A stretch of 64,000 bases of DNA from positions 1 to 64,000 of the forward strand of contig CAJHNH020002776.1 of assembly GCA_905116865.2 (NCBI GenBank), read 5' to 3'. Source of the stretch: Candidula unifasciata (lineage: Eukaryota; Mollusca; Gastropoda; Stylommatophora; Geomitridae). The translations under genes were made by a program, and so were the position numbers. This document shows positions 18,401 through 29,425 of this stretch, piece by piece; position 1 is the first letter of the stretch; the number at the start of each line of letters is the position of its first letter. The notes under the pieces were generated by a model. That model searched no databases, was not told the origin of the DNA, and worked only from the letters and a program-made list of their open reading frames with translations.

Positions 18401-21400
18401 CAGACGTGACTCGAAGCTCACAGGGAATACCTAAAGACTGCAGCACAGAACGGATCTTCTCTGCGTGTGGGGTGTCTGTATCGGATCCCATTAGCACCAC
18501 AACACGGCCCTTGGGTTTGGTCTTGATCAACTGTGTCAACACATACAAAGAATATGATTATTAGTGCAAAGCTGGGAATGGCTATTTCTGTTTTGGTTAC
18601 TATCAACTGGAGCTGGAAGTTTCTCCACGTGAGTTCCGGGACCACATTCACTAGATAGGGTGACCTTATATCTTGGGCTGGAAATGGGACATCCCCAGCA
18701 AGTCAATTCAACCCCCACCACACCTTTTTTTCTTGATCAGCAGGGTGAAAGAAAGAGTTTAACTACTTGCTTCTCAATGTTATTAGATCAACCCATAGTC
18801 GCCCAAAACTGAATGAAACAATGCGTTCTTTAACCGTACTGGCGAGGAAATAAATGCTATAATAAAAATCATCTTATGTCTATCACTAAAAGTACCTAAA
18901 CATTTCTACAAATAACTAGAAGTGTATGTTCTATTCTTAAGCCAACTTCTAGACTTTTATCAAATGGGACAATGCGTATTTTTATGAAGCAGGGAGGGAA
19001 GATCGAAACACAACTTGAAAAAAAAAAAAAAAAAAAAAAAACAAAGACGTGTTCAAGATGGAGCGCATGGTCACCTTATTACTAAAATAACTGCGCCCTA
19101 ACAAAGGTGCAGATACTCAGCCTAGCTGTAACCCACCATATAAAGTGCCAACAGCCTCTTTAGGGACAAACAAGATTACAGTGGTGGTAAAGAGGGAAAT
19201 AATTTAAGATCCTGATGCAACAATTTAACTGCATCTGCAATACAGAGTAGAAGAATGTAGTCACAAGCAGGTGCCACAAGGAAAACAACCTTATCAGTTC
19301 TGTACAATAAGCAGTGGACTGCTGACACTATGGACACCTATGCAGCAACAAAACGAGCCGGTATCACTGATGCAACTCCAGGGCAAGACATCTCCGCAAA
19401 ACGCAACACCCGACAGGTCACACGACTGACATTTTCACTCTCACAGACTGTGTGAAGCGTGATCACAACATGTGCCTGGACACTGAAGCATATGTCCTAT
19501 TTTCCCACTGATAAGCTGCAGTCATAGCAAGTAACTTGGGCAACATGTGTTATCAGGATTTTCATCTAGAAAAAAAAGTAGCAGGTACTCACCACAAAGA
19601 ATTTATTACAATATAATAGTGCTGGAAAAACAAATGACACAGGGACTGAGTACCGTTGTATGCCACCAGAAAAAACCAAAAGAGGCTTTGTGTATTATAA
19701 CAATGCAGTAGAGGGTTGTTTTATATCAAGTGAAACTAGCACTAAACTTCTTTGTGCACGTTCATCAATATTTTCGCACTAAAATCGTAGCGGCCTCGTG
19801 CATATTTCTAATATAATCTGTCAACACTGATCTTGTTTAGGACGCCTGTGACACCTTCTTCCAAAGTTTTGTTTAATTATTCTCCAACAGGCAACATACA
19901 AACACAACAGCCAGCCTAAAACTACAAAATTCAAGTGTTCTGCAGGAGGAAATCTCTAACTTGTGTCCTTTTTGTTACAGACAATAATTATAGTAACTAT
20001 TAGAAAGGACAGAAAAACCACAACAGATGAAGCTGTCATCATTGAGACAGACAAAGGTCTAAACTGAATACTTCAATAAGAGACCGTCAATATTTTGGGG
20101 GGATATATTATGAGAAGGAATGTACTCGAGAACTAACAACTGACAAGATCTGTGGAAAGCGAGCAACAGGAAAAATGTTGAATTAGGAATCAACATCACA
20201 GTACTCAGGACACTCCAATAAGGGCTCAGTCCCCATCTTCAGCAGCAAGCAAAGAGTTCACATTCCGATGGTACCAGTAACTGTCTCACCCTTCCTTTCT
20301 GGTATCAGCCAGATCCCCTGGTAACTTCTCGCAGTGCCATTCTCCTTAGATCGCAATGATCTATCTGTGTGGCAGCACTGTTCACTCGTTCCTAAATATC
20401 ATTAACAATATCTAACTTGTCAGACATCAATTCACCACCAAATGGTGCAGAGCCAGCCAGTCTATCTGCCTGCTCATTTCCCAACACACCGACATCACCT
20501 GGAGAAAATATCCAAAGGATGCTACCCGGGACCTCTGAAGTGATGCTTGCCACTCTGCACGAAGCATGCCTGTTTTCCCCTTTCTCAGCATGCTCTGTGA
20601 GTCAGTTACAACCACAACATGTGTTTACAGCTGATTCTCAAGCCAGCGGAAGGCGGCAGAGACTTCCTCCATCTCCATTCTCACACTAGACATTGTGATA
20701 TCATATGCACGGCTTTGCTGCACTGGGCAACAGGAAGGCAAACAGGTAAAAACAATGATGTGCTAGCCAGATGGATGGGGGCGAGACTAAAACATGGAAC
20801 TAACTTGTGATTCTGGCGATCGTGTGAGATGGTGAAGCTTACAATTACTGGCACAGCACACGATGATGACTAGAAATACAGCTGTAGGGTTCCATTACCT
20901 GAACTTTCTCTGCCACCCACTCAAAGTTACGCTTGACTGTGTCCAAGGCTTCAGCTGTGACTTCCTGAAGGTTTCTGTACACCTGCTTGTCCTTCATCAG
21001 ACGCTTGTCTCCTGAAGGCCACAACCTCCATGAATCACTGTCGATGATGTCAGCAAGAACAATTTCTCCTGCAACAAAAGACACAAATGAAGTCTCCCAT
21101 CAACAAAAGACAAACATGAAGTCTTTCATCAACAAAAGACAAACCTGAAGTCTTTCATCAACAAAAGACAAACCTGAAGTCTTTCATCAACAAAAGACAA
21201 ACCTGAAGTCTTCATCAGCTAAAGACAAATCCAAAGTCTTCTATCGACAGAAGACAAATCCAGTATTTCATCCGTGAAATAGTTTGCTTTTCACATTTCA
21301 ACAATGGTCAGTTGACCCAAAGGTCTTGGATTCAGGCTGGCAAAGCCTAAAATGGACACAAGATAAAATCTGAGGAAGTAAAGATGGTCGGTGTGGTGAT

Positions 21401-24400
21401 GCATCAAGTGTTGTTTTGTCTAGCATAATATGCCACCATGAAAAGGGCACTGTACTAAACTATACTTCAAGAATACTAAGAAAAAATTACATTAACTAAG
21501 ACCGCACCAGAAACAGTCTGATAACATGATAAAAGTATCCTGGGGTAAGCAATTATGTTGGGGCCCCCAAGAGAGAATGCAGTGTTGTCCCTAATCAAGT
21601 TAATCAGAAACATATGTCAGTGAATACCGGAAGAACAGAAAACAGTGCACAGGACAAGACAGTAGACACAAGACAGAAGACAATTCACAAATAAAAGACA
21701 GTATACTCAAAACAGCATACAAGTCAGAGGGAATCAAAATGCCTGCTTAAAAGGTTAAACTTTCAACAAGTTGCGGTTGACTAAACAACATGTTTTCTGT
21801 AGAAACTGCACACACAAAAGAAGTGACTTATGCATATACAAACACACTCTTACCTGTGCCTTCAACCACTCCGAACTCAACTTTCATGTCAATGAGGCTA
21901 CAGTCCAGGGATGCCCAAGCCCTCTCCAGTATTTCAAAAACAACAACTGTCATCTTCTCCATGATCTCTAGCTCACTTCTACCAATCAGCACACCACCAA
22001 ATGATTTCTCGTAGGCCAGACACTGTTCAAATGACCACTGTGGATCGTGGTTGGCATCATCCTGCAAACAGTTGACATATACTGAAAACGATTCTTGGTC
22101 AGTGAACACACTGGTGAGTGACGTATGAGATGTAAACCCAACATCACAGTAGAAAACTGAAAAGAACATACGACTGACGCTTAATCTGTCTCTAGCATAT
22201 GCTGGTATGAAAGCAATGAGAGAGCAACTATCAGGAATAGGCCTCTCTTTGCATAGGAGAGATATCATCAATGCCATATGAGAGACTAAACGTTGTGAAG
22301 CTTTCAGTTTCGGTGGAAATGATTCTCAACTGAACAGACTGCATATCCTGGGTGTACGAATTGGATCCGCGAGACAGGAAAACAATGCGGAAGCCACAGG
22401 TAAGGTCGTTACATCAAATAGAACAGAATGGGAGTTGTTAGCCTAAAACACTTGCAGACATACTCAGGAGATCGGAGCACTTGTTGTCTGTCCGATGTGC
22501 AATGAAGATGATCTCTAAAATGAACAATTGTTTTATAGCACAAAACTATTTTGTATTATACAAGTGGTGGTAACCCTTGAGCACCAAGAGATTTTGAAAG
22601 AGGCGGGAGCCCGAAGACAACTTATCACAGACATCAGAAGGAGACAGTCATCATTTTTCGGCCATGTTATGAGAAGAGGGAAAATAGAACATGTTGTGAC
22701 CACTGGAAAGCTCTGTGGAAAAAGGGATAGAGGAAGACAACGAGAGAAGATGCTTGACAGTCTTGTTGCATGGCATGGAGGTGTGTCGGCACCCAAACTG
22801 ATACATGCTGCAGGAGATCTTAGATTATGGAGAGGCATGATCACCCAAGCCAGTCGGCAAGGCACCTGATAATGATGATGGTAACCCTGGTGAAGTGGTC
22901 ATGCCTCGTACTTTGAAGTTTGCAGGTTATGTTCCGCAGGCACAGTTTTTAACTACAGAGTTCATAATTTGTGTGATGCCCTTGAGAGGTGGCTAGCCAT
23001 TCTGCAGAGAGCGGCATACATCCGGTGCAATGAAATCAACCATCTTGACTTTAACAAAATCCTTATTTTGAAAACAAGTGTATCATCTGTCTCCAAGACA
23101 AACATCTCACACTAAAGACCAAACAGTGAATGCAGGATCATGAACATGTCCCCATATCTCTTCTACAAACATCCACAAATCTCTCTACAGCCATTCAGAC
23201 AAAAATAACAGCACAGCGTACCTTGAAAAATGTTTCCAACTTTGGCGGAGAAAATCTATAGCCTTCTTTAACACCTGGATTGCGCTTCAAGAATGAGCCT
23301 GTAGCAACCCTTCGGGTGACCCACTCAATGGGGATCATGTAGCATTTCTTTGCCACAAAGGAACGCTCTCCACACTGCCTAATGAAATGTGTTCTGATGC
23401 CTGAAACATATACAATTAACTTAAGATAGGAGACGATGACGAATGCAAATGTTGAAATAGTAAATTGATGGCTAATATTTACAGCAACAGCAATGAACTT
23501 ACACAGCAGAATAAATTACTTTGGCCTTTTGAAGAAATCAATATGGAGGCAAGGCAACAAATAAAAAACTGGCCGTGTTTTCTACAAATGTAATTTGTAG
23601 CCATTTCACCAACCTTTCTCAAAGTATTTCTGGCATTTTCAAATCCTGCCAAGCATCTGCTGTGCTTGATTTGTGGACATAAGCATGGACAAACATAAAT
23701 GTATAGTGAGTTTAAAAGATTTCTACCCCCTCCCCCTGTCCATTTGTGCTCTGATCAGATCTTTTCATGTGTAGCGCTTGCATTGGTAGTTGTTCTGGCT
23801 GCATTCTTAATAGATGACTAAACCATTATATCTTCTGTTTCTCAATGAATTTGCTGGATGGTGTGATTCCTACAGACTGTCTGATAATATAATTTCTAAC
23901 TTTGTTTTGGATGGTAAAGTTGGCAGCCTTTTTCAGGCATCTCATTTCACAAGTGTTAATTTTACGTAGGTTAGCCTTTGAAAATGCTAATTTCTGGCAA
24001 TGAGAGCACAGAGCTGGTATGAATATGCTTTTCATAATCTGTTTCTTGGTGCCCATAATTATTTGCATGACTTAATAAAGATGTGAGCTTGTATATAAGT
24101 GCACTGGCTCATTGGCCTCTTGTTACTATTTTCTGATTTACTCTCCCATCCTCCGAGAATACACTTCCTAGCATTCAACCCTGTTTAAGAAATTACATAG
24201 TTTAAAAAAAAAAAAACATTACCTGCTTCACTTAAATACTCAAAAATTGTAACAGCTGTAGAAGTTGAAATTTTGGCTTTTCCAGCCAAATCATGGGCCT
24301 TTGCACCATCTCCTGCAGTTATACGATCTTTTGATTCGACCAACACCTGGCCAGGATGGTCAAGCAGATCATAAACGATTTTAGTTTTGCCTTCAATAAC

Positions 24401-26792
24401 CTTGTCTCCAAGCTTGGAATAATCTGGTAAAGAAAAACTGCAATTTAAGACAAGATGTAAAAAAGAAAAAAAAAAGAAAAACAATAACAAAGTACAGTAA
24501 AAGATGATAAGCTATAAAAATCATGTTCTGATTTATGAAGTCATTCAAGTCTGACAATCAGTTAACAATTATTTGGAAGCGATGGAGACGTAGTTTTATA
24601 GACAAATAATGAGAATAAATACCTGGACTGATGAAGATGTCTTGAAAGAAACTGGCTCATGAAGAAAACTGACAGCCCACATCAGAAGGAGACAATCTAC
24701 ATTTTTTGGTCACATCATAAGAAGGGGAAAACGAGTACACCGTGACAGCAGGATAGTTGGAGGGGGAAAGGGGTAGAAGTAGATAAAGAGAGAAGATGTT
24801 GAGCAGTTTGACATCTTGGCATGGAAGATCATCTGTGTCAGAATTGACTGAAAATTTCAGAGACAGAAAGTTGTGAAAAGACATGATGACCACTAGAGGT
24901 AAAGGTGAGAGGATCAACTTCATTGCACTGGTTTTATCCTATACGGATCAACCTCTCCACAGAACAGATAGCTGCCTTCCAAGAGCATCGCACAGAATCT
25001 GACCTCCGTAACTCCGGCGACGATACTCAGAGATCTCCGAAACCTTTGCACTTGTGAACCAAATGGCGGTGCTGTGAAATGAACCCCCAACCTTCATAGT
25101 GCAAGGCAGACAGATGGCTTAACCACTAAACCTGACATGGACTATATGAGGAAGAAAGATGACAAGTAGACAGTTAAAAGTGTAGCATGACCCCAAAAAA
25201 GTTACAACTGTAGCATGACAAGAAAATAACCACACGCTAGATTTGTAACAGTCAAATGATGTCAATTACAGTGGTAATTATCTGGTATACTTCTGTCCTT
25301 AATCCCCCAATGCAGTAAGTGCCCCCAACCAACTCACACTAAGTCAGCATGTCCATACATACATATGGATCAGAGAATGGGAAGGGAGGAAAATGTATGT
25401 GTGCGCTTGACAAATTTACAGAAAACATTGGCAATTTGAATGATTTTCGGTTCTCCTTGCAATAACGGTCGCTACTTGGACGGCGACGGCCGCTTAGTCG
25501 GAGTTAAGTCCCCTGGCTGCAGTGCAATTACGCAGTGGACAAGGCAAGAATCACAAAACACAGTGAGTTTAACATGGTGTCAAGACCACGCGCTGCGACT
25601 CACATTAGCCTAACCCTAACTACGTTATTTGTGTCGTTCCCTCTTTTCCACTCCGTAATTGCACTGCAGCCAGGGGACTGAATTCCGGCTGCCGCCGTCC
25701 ATGGAGAAACAGGTACGAAATCTGTGAAAAATTATCACATACATTTGCTTCTGTTTATTAATGATGTTCTGCAGACATATAATAATGCAAGATAAAGAAA
25801 AATATAAAGAACAAAGGACCACGTACTGCTGTCTGTCACTCAAATGCCGCATACTATGCTCTTCATATGTACTCATACTAAGGATTGTACTGATGCAAGA
25901 AATCCAAGGAACGAACTATAGTTAAAATTATAAGAGTAATAGTAATAAACCGTACTTCCCTACCAATCAGGATTGAAAGAAATCAAAATGAATGTGATGA
26001 TTTATCGAACCGTCTTCATTTTCCCCACAGTGATCACGACAGAGGAAGAAATAAAAATGAATTAACAATGACATCCGTTGGCTTGACTGTGAACTGTGAC
26101 TCACTCACTCTCACCTTGGCTGAGAACCAAGCTGCACAAACTTCAAACTCACACAGACCTGAGAAACTTGTTTGACTCACTGAACGCAAGTGAATGATGA
26201 ATCGAATGAAAGAATAAGCAACAAACCTTATCATATCAACCCCGTCTTCCGTTCTGCGGAAAGTGACTTGAAATGAAACAAAGCTTGCAAAAGTACGTTC
26301 TGCACTTCACGTGCTGACGTGCTGTCGAACCCGGCAAGTGCTAGAGATAACTAGAATGACTTGACTTTATACAATTACAATGAACTTTATGACAACACAA
26401 CGAAAGCAAAACTGAACTGAACTGATGCAAGAAATCCTAGGAACGAACTATAGTTAGTATCATGATGATAATCATCATTCCCATCGACTGATTGCAAGAA
26501 ATCTGCATGAATGATGACTTATCAAACTGTCTCCCAAACGACAGAAAGAAAAAAAAAAAGAATCGAGAATCGAAATTGCCGAGTACTACTGTGAACCAAG
26601 CTGCACAAACTCATCTAAATGACTGGCTCACTGAATGCAAAAAAAAAATAAGCAACACACTATCGCTTACCGTCTTGCATTCTGCCAAAACTGACTGAAA
26701 TAAAATAAAGCGTGCTGCCAAACCCGTGCTAAAGTGACTTATATATTGAACAAATGAACGAGAGAACGATAACACCTACCGCCGGTCTCCAT
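14975..26792 (-). CDS. PAICS: bifunctional SAICAR synthetase / AIR carboxylase, complete (8 coding exons, 423 aa)
   Basis: Exons in transcript order: 26792-26780, 24423-24223, 23400-23222, 22061-21854, 21068-20899, 18530-18353, 16376-16218, 15138-14975 (TAG 14977-14975). All borders are GT-AG and phases agree; the total is 1272 nt. Exon 1 codes only METG plus one base, then [15 protein letters not shown] follows. SAICAR synthetase half: EGKTK nucleotide-binding start (15-19), [20 protein letters not shown] (95-114), DDANHDPQW (132-140), [14 protein letters not shown] (205-218). AIR carboxylase half (PurE class II) from about 266: [19 protein letters not shown] (296-303), [15 protein letters not shown] (328-342). 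It makes CAIR from AIR and CO2, then SAICAR with Asp and ATP, in the cytosol. Human PAICS is 425 aa, so this is full length. It is divergent from PPAT and probably co-transcribed. Introns hold many TE fragments; intron 4 has an acceptor-derived repeat. Confidence 0.97.
15449..15481. repeat. poly-G run of about 33 bases
   Basis: Uninterrupted G homopolymer in PAICS intron 7. Its true length is uncertain because such runs are difficult to sequence. Confidence 0.85.
15560..15835 (-). mobile_element. LINE C-terminal tail fragment
   Basis: The minus strand encodes [20 protein letters not shown] then [11 protein letters not shown], the post-RT tail of RTE/Jockey-like elements (usual form: RWFGHV-RM). 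Located in PAICS intron 7. Confidence 0.7.
15976..16140 (+). mobile_element. R1 dispersed element, 5'-truncated
   Basis: Forward copy from GGGCATATGCCTGAGAGG through AGTGGATGAACTACCAGAAC, with an A-rich degenerate tail. It ends about 80 bp from PAICS exon 7 (low-coordinate side, so in intron 7). Confidence 0.6.
17350..18290 (-). mobile_element. LINE with RNase H domain, 5'-truncated, long copy
   Basis: A minus-strand frame at 17624-17917 encodes [20 protein letters not shown], then [10 protein letters not shown] and [15 protein letters not shown]. This is the central part of a LINE RNase HI domain (Glu in MEVEAV, Asp replaced by Glu in the TDS motif). Upstream coding continues towards 18290 with frameshifts; the 3' end reaches about 17350. 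It is the longest piece of this family in the window, in PAICS intron 6. Confidence 0.75.
18656..19078. mobile_element. 423-bp hAT-like non-autonomous element
   Basis: Inverted ends TAGGGTGACCTTAT and (right end, read on minus) TAAGGTGACCATG. Flanks TCACTAGA (18648-18655) and TTACTAAA (19079-19086) match at 6 of 8 positions, as expected for an aged 8-bp hAT TSD. Contains an A run of more than 20. It shares termini with 6346-6824. It lies in PAICS intron 5, 125 bp from exon 6. Confidence 0.65.
20180..20720 (-). mobile_element. LINE fragment, RNase H C-terminus and 3' end
   Basis: Minus-strand codons read [20 protein letters not shown], then WQASLQRS. A frameshifted [18 protein letters not shown] motif follows, and then the family 3' end (plus-strand CAACATCACAGTACTCAGGACA, GTCCCCATCTTCAGCAG). 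5'-truncated; in PAICS intron 5. Confidence 0.75.
21070..21270. repeat. 29-bp tandem repeat abutting and copying the PAICS exon 5 acceptor
   Basis: About 7 units of TCAACAAAAGACAAACCTGA + AGTCTTTCA. The unit next to the exon (21069-21099) contains the real 3' splice site (minus strand TGTCTTTTGTTGCAG). Further units have the same pyrimidine tract but end TTGTTGATG, without the CAG. Confidence 0.85.
22555..22869 (+). mobile_element. LINE C-terminal tail, family B
   Basis: Open frame with [20 protein letters not shown], then [30 protein letters not shown] and [14 protein letters not shown]. This is the end of an endonuclease/reverse-transcriptase LINE after the RT domain (usual form: FFGH--R---LE--V-TG---GKR-RGRQR---LD). 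It ends at its natural stop, followed by a short GATGATG tail. In PAICS intron 3. Confidence 0.8.
23820..24068 (-). mobile_element. LINE C-terminal tail fragment
   Basis: The minus strand encodes [20 protein letters not shown], then [21 protein letters not shown] and [15 protein letters not shown]. These match the segment between the RT domain and the WFGH motif of RTE-like LINEs (cf. [18 protein letters not shown] at 15.7 kb). In PAICS intron 2. Confidence 0.7.
24630..24925 (+). mobile_element. LINE family B tail, frameshifted copy
   Basis: The plus strand reads [19 protein letters not shown] followed by broken copies of the [14 protein letters not shown] segment. Homologous to 22555-22869 and 54050-54460; in PAICS intron 1, 200 bp from exon 2. 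Confidence 0.7.
25477..25701. repeat. imperfect inverted repeat (foldback), about 60-bp arms
   Basis: The left arm 25477-25539 and right arm 25647-25701 are reverse complements, with a perfect core TCCCCTGGCTGCAGTGCAAT-TACG and GC-rich outer ends (GGACGGCG-C-GCCG). The loop is about 105 bp. It could be a foldback/MITE relic; no clear TSD was found. It lies in PAICS intron 1. Confidence 0.65.
25885..26745. repeat. old direct duplication in PAICS intron 1
   Basis: Two diverged units of about 330-450 bp. Each starts ACTGATGCAAGAAATCC-AGG then AACGAACTATAGTTA (25888 and 26423). Each passes GATGA-TTATC-AAC-GTCT and AGCTGCACAAACT, and ends in CTGACTGAAAT-AAA-AAAGC. The second unit stops about 40 bp short of the PAICS exon 1 donor. 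Confidence 0.65.
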
Positions 26793-27100
26793 GCTGTACT
26801 GTTACTGCTGTCTGTCTGTGACCTGTGATTCCACAAACTGACTGAACCCTGGCCTTGTCGACCGACTTCCCCCACCACGTGGCTACACACTACACACCTG
26901 CGACACGTTAAATAGTCTCTCTTGCACACAAACATCAACGCACAAACAACACTAAAACCACAAGTTCGGCGTACAACAAACTTAACCAACATTTGCTCCC
27001 CAAAATAATTGTTACATGTGGAGAATTTTGCAGTAAACATAGAGAGCAATAATCGAGCGTGCTGTAAAGTCGGTCAATGTCGTTTGTTGGGAGGTACTAC
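26793..27100. promoter_or_regulatory. probable bidirectional PAICS/PPAT promoter and PAICS 5' UTR
   Basis: Placed by position: it is immediately 5' of the PAICS start codon and upstream of PPAT on the other strand. No TATA box was seen. A palindromic CACGTG lies at 26876-26881. In vertebrates PPAT and PAICS share a divergent promoter. Here the PPAT ATG is 6.3 kb away in an exon that begins with a clear acceptor, so an untranslated PPAT exon 1 probably lies near 27.0-27.4 kb; a donor-like AAG|GTAATG at 27365-27372 is one candidate. Neither TSS is visible from sequence. Confidence 0.5.
26876..26881. promoter_or_regulatory. CACGTG E-box
   Basis: Canonical E-box 84 bp upstream of the PAICS ATG. 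MYC/MAX-type bHLH factors bind this motif, and PPAT and PAICS are known MYC targets in mammals. A 6-bp site can occur by chance. Confidence 0.35.
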
Positions 27101-28089
27101 TATCAAAGCTAGCAGAAGTGAATAAACATGGTCAGTGGCAGAGGAGACAAGTCAGTCGCCGCCTCCATCGGGCAAAGACACAAACTTTCACCAAACTCCA
27201 TTTATCTGATAAACAACAGACAAAGCTGATTCTGTGTTCAATTGCGTGTGCCGAGCTGTTTCAAACATACAAGCTACCAGAAGCGTCTCGTTGCGGCTGT
27301 TGATATTTTCAAGCACAACACATCTTGCGGTTTTTCAGATCAGCAACTTGTATCTTAATAAATAAGGTAATGATTACCGTAATCACAGTCAACTAGTGGC
27401 ATTTATAAGTGCTAATCATCTAGCGAAGTTCGGCTTCCTTAATTGATAGTTATATTCTGTAAGTTTTTCACTTTCTGTCATTTTGTGAAATATGCGTTTT
27501 TCTGCAGATTGATCGTGCACACGTAGTCTGCTAGAACCAATAGTTACTACGCAATACAACCCCAAAAAAGGATGTTACTATTTATGAGCAGTCTTAACAG
27601 TAAATGCGGTGTTTGTTAGTCTGTATTAAGCACTAATGTTAATACAATTGAAAATGTTGTGTAGAAAAAACAAAAGGTCGATTTATAAAATAAAGACATC
27701 TTGTATTTAGAACCAGAGATAATTTCTAGTAATTTCTACGGAGAGTATGTTTAGCAGGTAAAAATACTTCTGTCAGCCTACGGGAAGTTTTTTTTTTTTT
27801 CGTTTTCTGTTTAGTTTGCCCCTTCAGGATTGACATCTTATGGATGAGGACGCGGCCGGTTCCGATCCTGTAAATCACGTTCAACTGTATAGCCATATAG
27901 CACAGATGTATTACTGATTTAAGAATCGAAGATCTCCTTTGAATCAACCCCCAAAATGGCGGCATGCCACATTCTGGCCATAAAACATCCAAAAATATCT
28001 GAACGACGGTGTTTGCGTATATCTAAAATTTCGAGACATTACAGACGATGAAAGCCGATTAGCAATACAGTGTTCTTCCGATTGGAGGA
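27101..28089. other. no gene recognised; possible PPAT 5' UTR exon
   Basis: No domain-bearing frame. A 61-codon frame at 27118 has no recognisable similarity. This is the expected place for a noncoding first PPAT exon. Confidence 0.4.
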
Positions 28090-28235
28090 TTAACTCTTTG
28101 AGTCCCAAGGAACGCACCATACGTTCCTAGGTTCCTACCTTGAGGCCCAATAAACGCAAGATGCGCCTATTTTAGGTCTCTCTTGACTAGCCATTGGGCC
28201 TCTGATGCTAAACGACCTGGGACTCAAAGAGTTAA
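28090..28235. mobile_element. 146-bp piggyBac-type MITE with TTAA ends
   Basis: Begins TTAACTCTTTGAGTCCCA and ends with its exact reverse complement TGGGACTCAAAGAGTTAA. TTAA at both borders is the target-site signature of piggyBac transposons. Non-coding interior. A decayed relative is at 41083-41225. Confidence 0.75.
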
Positions 28236-28749
28236 GCAGCGGTAGATGTCAGACTTGTCGGCATGCGCCAAACGTGATTAAACTCATCGCCGAGCGTATT
28301 CCCCGCGCCGCTGCGCGCGTAGCGGATGGGGGGCTAAACTAGGTGCCTGGGACTCAGGAGTACAGTAATTAGAGGAAGTTGCAGGAGATGTGGTAGCTGC
28401 CACTCGTGAGTCCCAGCCATCTAGTTTAGTCCCTAGAAGCAGGTCGGCAAGTAACATATCGCCGAGACCCTGTCAGAGCATTTTTTTCGTTATCCGGAGC
28501 CGGCACATATATTTTTAATAGAACTGACCCGCATTCTGATATTTTTGGATATTTTATGGCAAGAAATTGGCCAATTTAGCTCTCTTTCGAACACCATCAT
28601 ATTAAAGCTGCCATTTTGGGGTTGATTCAAAGGAGAGCCAGAATCGACATCATACTGGGCATACCCATAGATGCTCCGTCTCCCGCAGCAAATGACGTAA
28701 GGTGTAGATGCTAACTGTTCCCGTAGTTGGATATTGGACAGGTTATCTT
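28236..28749. other. intergenic, nothing recognised
   Basis: A GTGCCTGGGACTCAGGAGT stretch near 28340 and ACTCGTGAGTCCCAGCCATC near 28402 form a loose inverted pair, perhaps another MITE remnant. No gene was seen. Confidence 0.35.
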
Positions 28750-28945
28750 CCCATGCAGTGCCCCATTGGGAAGGGCGGGATAGATCCACTGCCTTCCTAA
28801 CAAGCATGTCATAAAATGATACTAATTTTCACTCTGAAGCCGGAGTGCACCTGCCTGAGCAGCTAGGAACCAAACACTTTTGTGCACAAGTAAGCTAGAT
28901 CTGTTTACAGCCACTGAACACAAAGCAGAAGAAAAACAAGAATAG
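28750..28945 (+). mobile_element. R1 dispersed element
   Basis: Forward copy, diverged: AGATCCACTGCC, GTGCACCTGCCTGAGCAG, and TTTACAGCCACTGAACAC followed by an AGAAG-rich tail. Confidence 0.6.
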
Positions 28946-29138
28946 AATCTTAGATTTTGCCCTGCTGGCTTGCATTCAGACATATTCTGTAATCTCAGGG
29001 TGGTCAGATTCAGGAAGCCGCCCTGATGGAGAAAAAGGAAGTATTAACTCATACAGTTAGTTAAACAAGTTTAGCAGATGATATTAGACGGGGGTTCTCT
29101 AAAGCAGTGCACAGAGATTGAGTCACCACCATCATTGC

Positions 29139-29425
29139 CCCTGTGTGGGTTCCGGGGTCCTATTTGAGAGAAAACAAGAATAGACCCACTGCTTATCCAA
29201 AAGCATGTAGTGAAATTCGACTAATTGGGAGCTTTCTTTGAAGTCGGAGTGCACCTGCCTGAGAGGCAAGTGACCAACAGTCTACACTTAGATGTGTCAG
29301 ATCTGTCAATCAGATGCACGCGCAACACTCAGGTTCTGGAACAGGACTGTAGTCCTGAAGTGGACAAACAACTAGAACTTTCCACCAGAGTTTACAGCTG
29401 GTGAACAAGAAGAAGAAGAAGACCA
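29139..29425 (+). mobile_element. R1 dispersed element, near full length
   Basis: Begins TGTGTGGGTTCCGGGGTCC and ends GTTTACAGCTGGTGAACAAG in a GAAGAAGAAG tail. One of the cleanest copies, about 287 bp, and useful for defining the consensus. No pol III A/B boxes are obvious. Confidence 0.75.

Noticed and set aside
22533..22865. 110-aa minus-strand frame
   Set aside because: Antisense of the family B LINE tail read on the plus strand.
27118..27303. 61-aa frame near the divergent promoter as a small gene
   Set aside because: No similarity recognised and no supporting signals; more likely part of a 5' UTR or intron.
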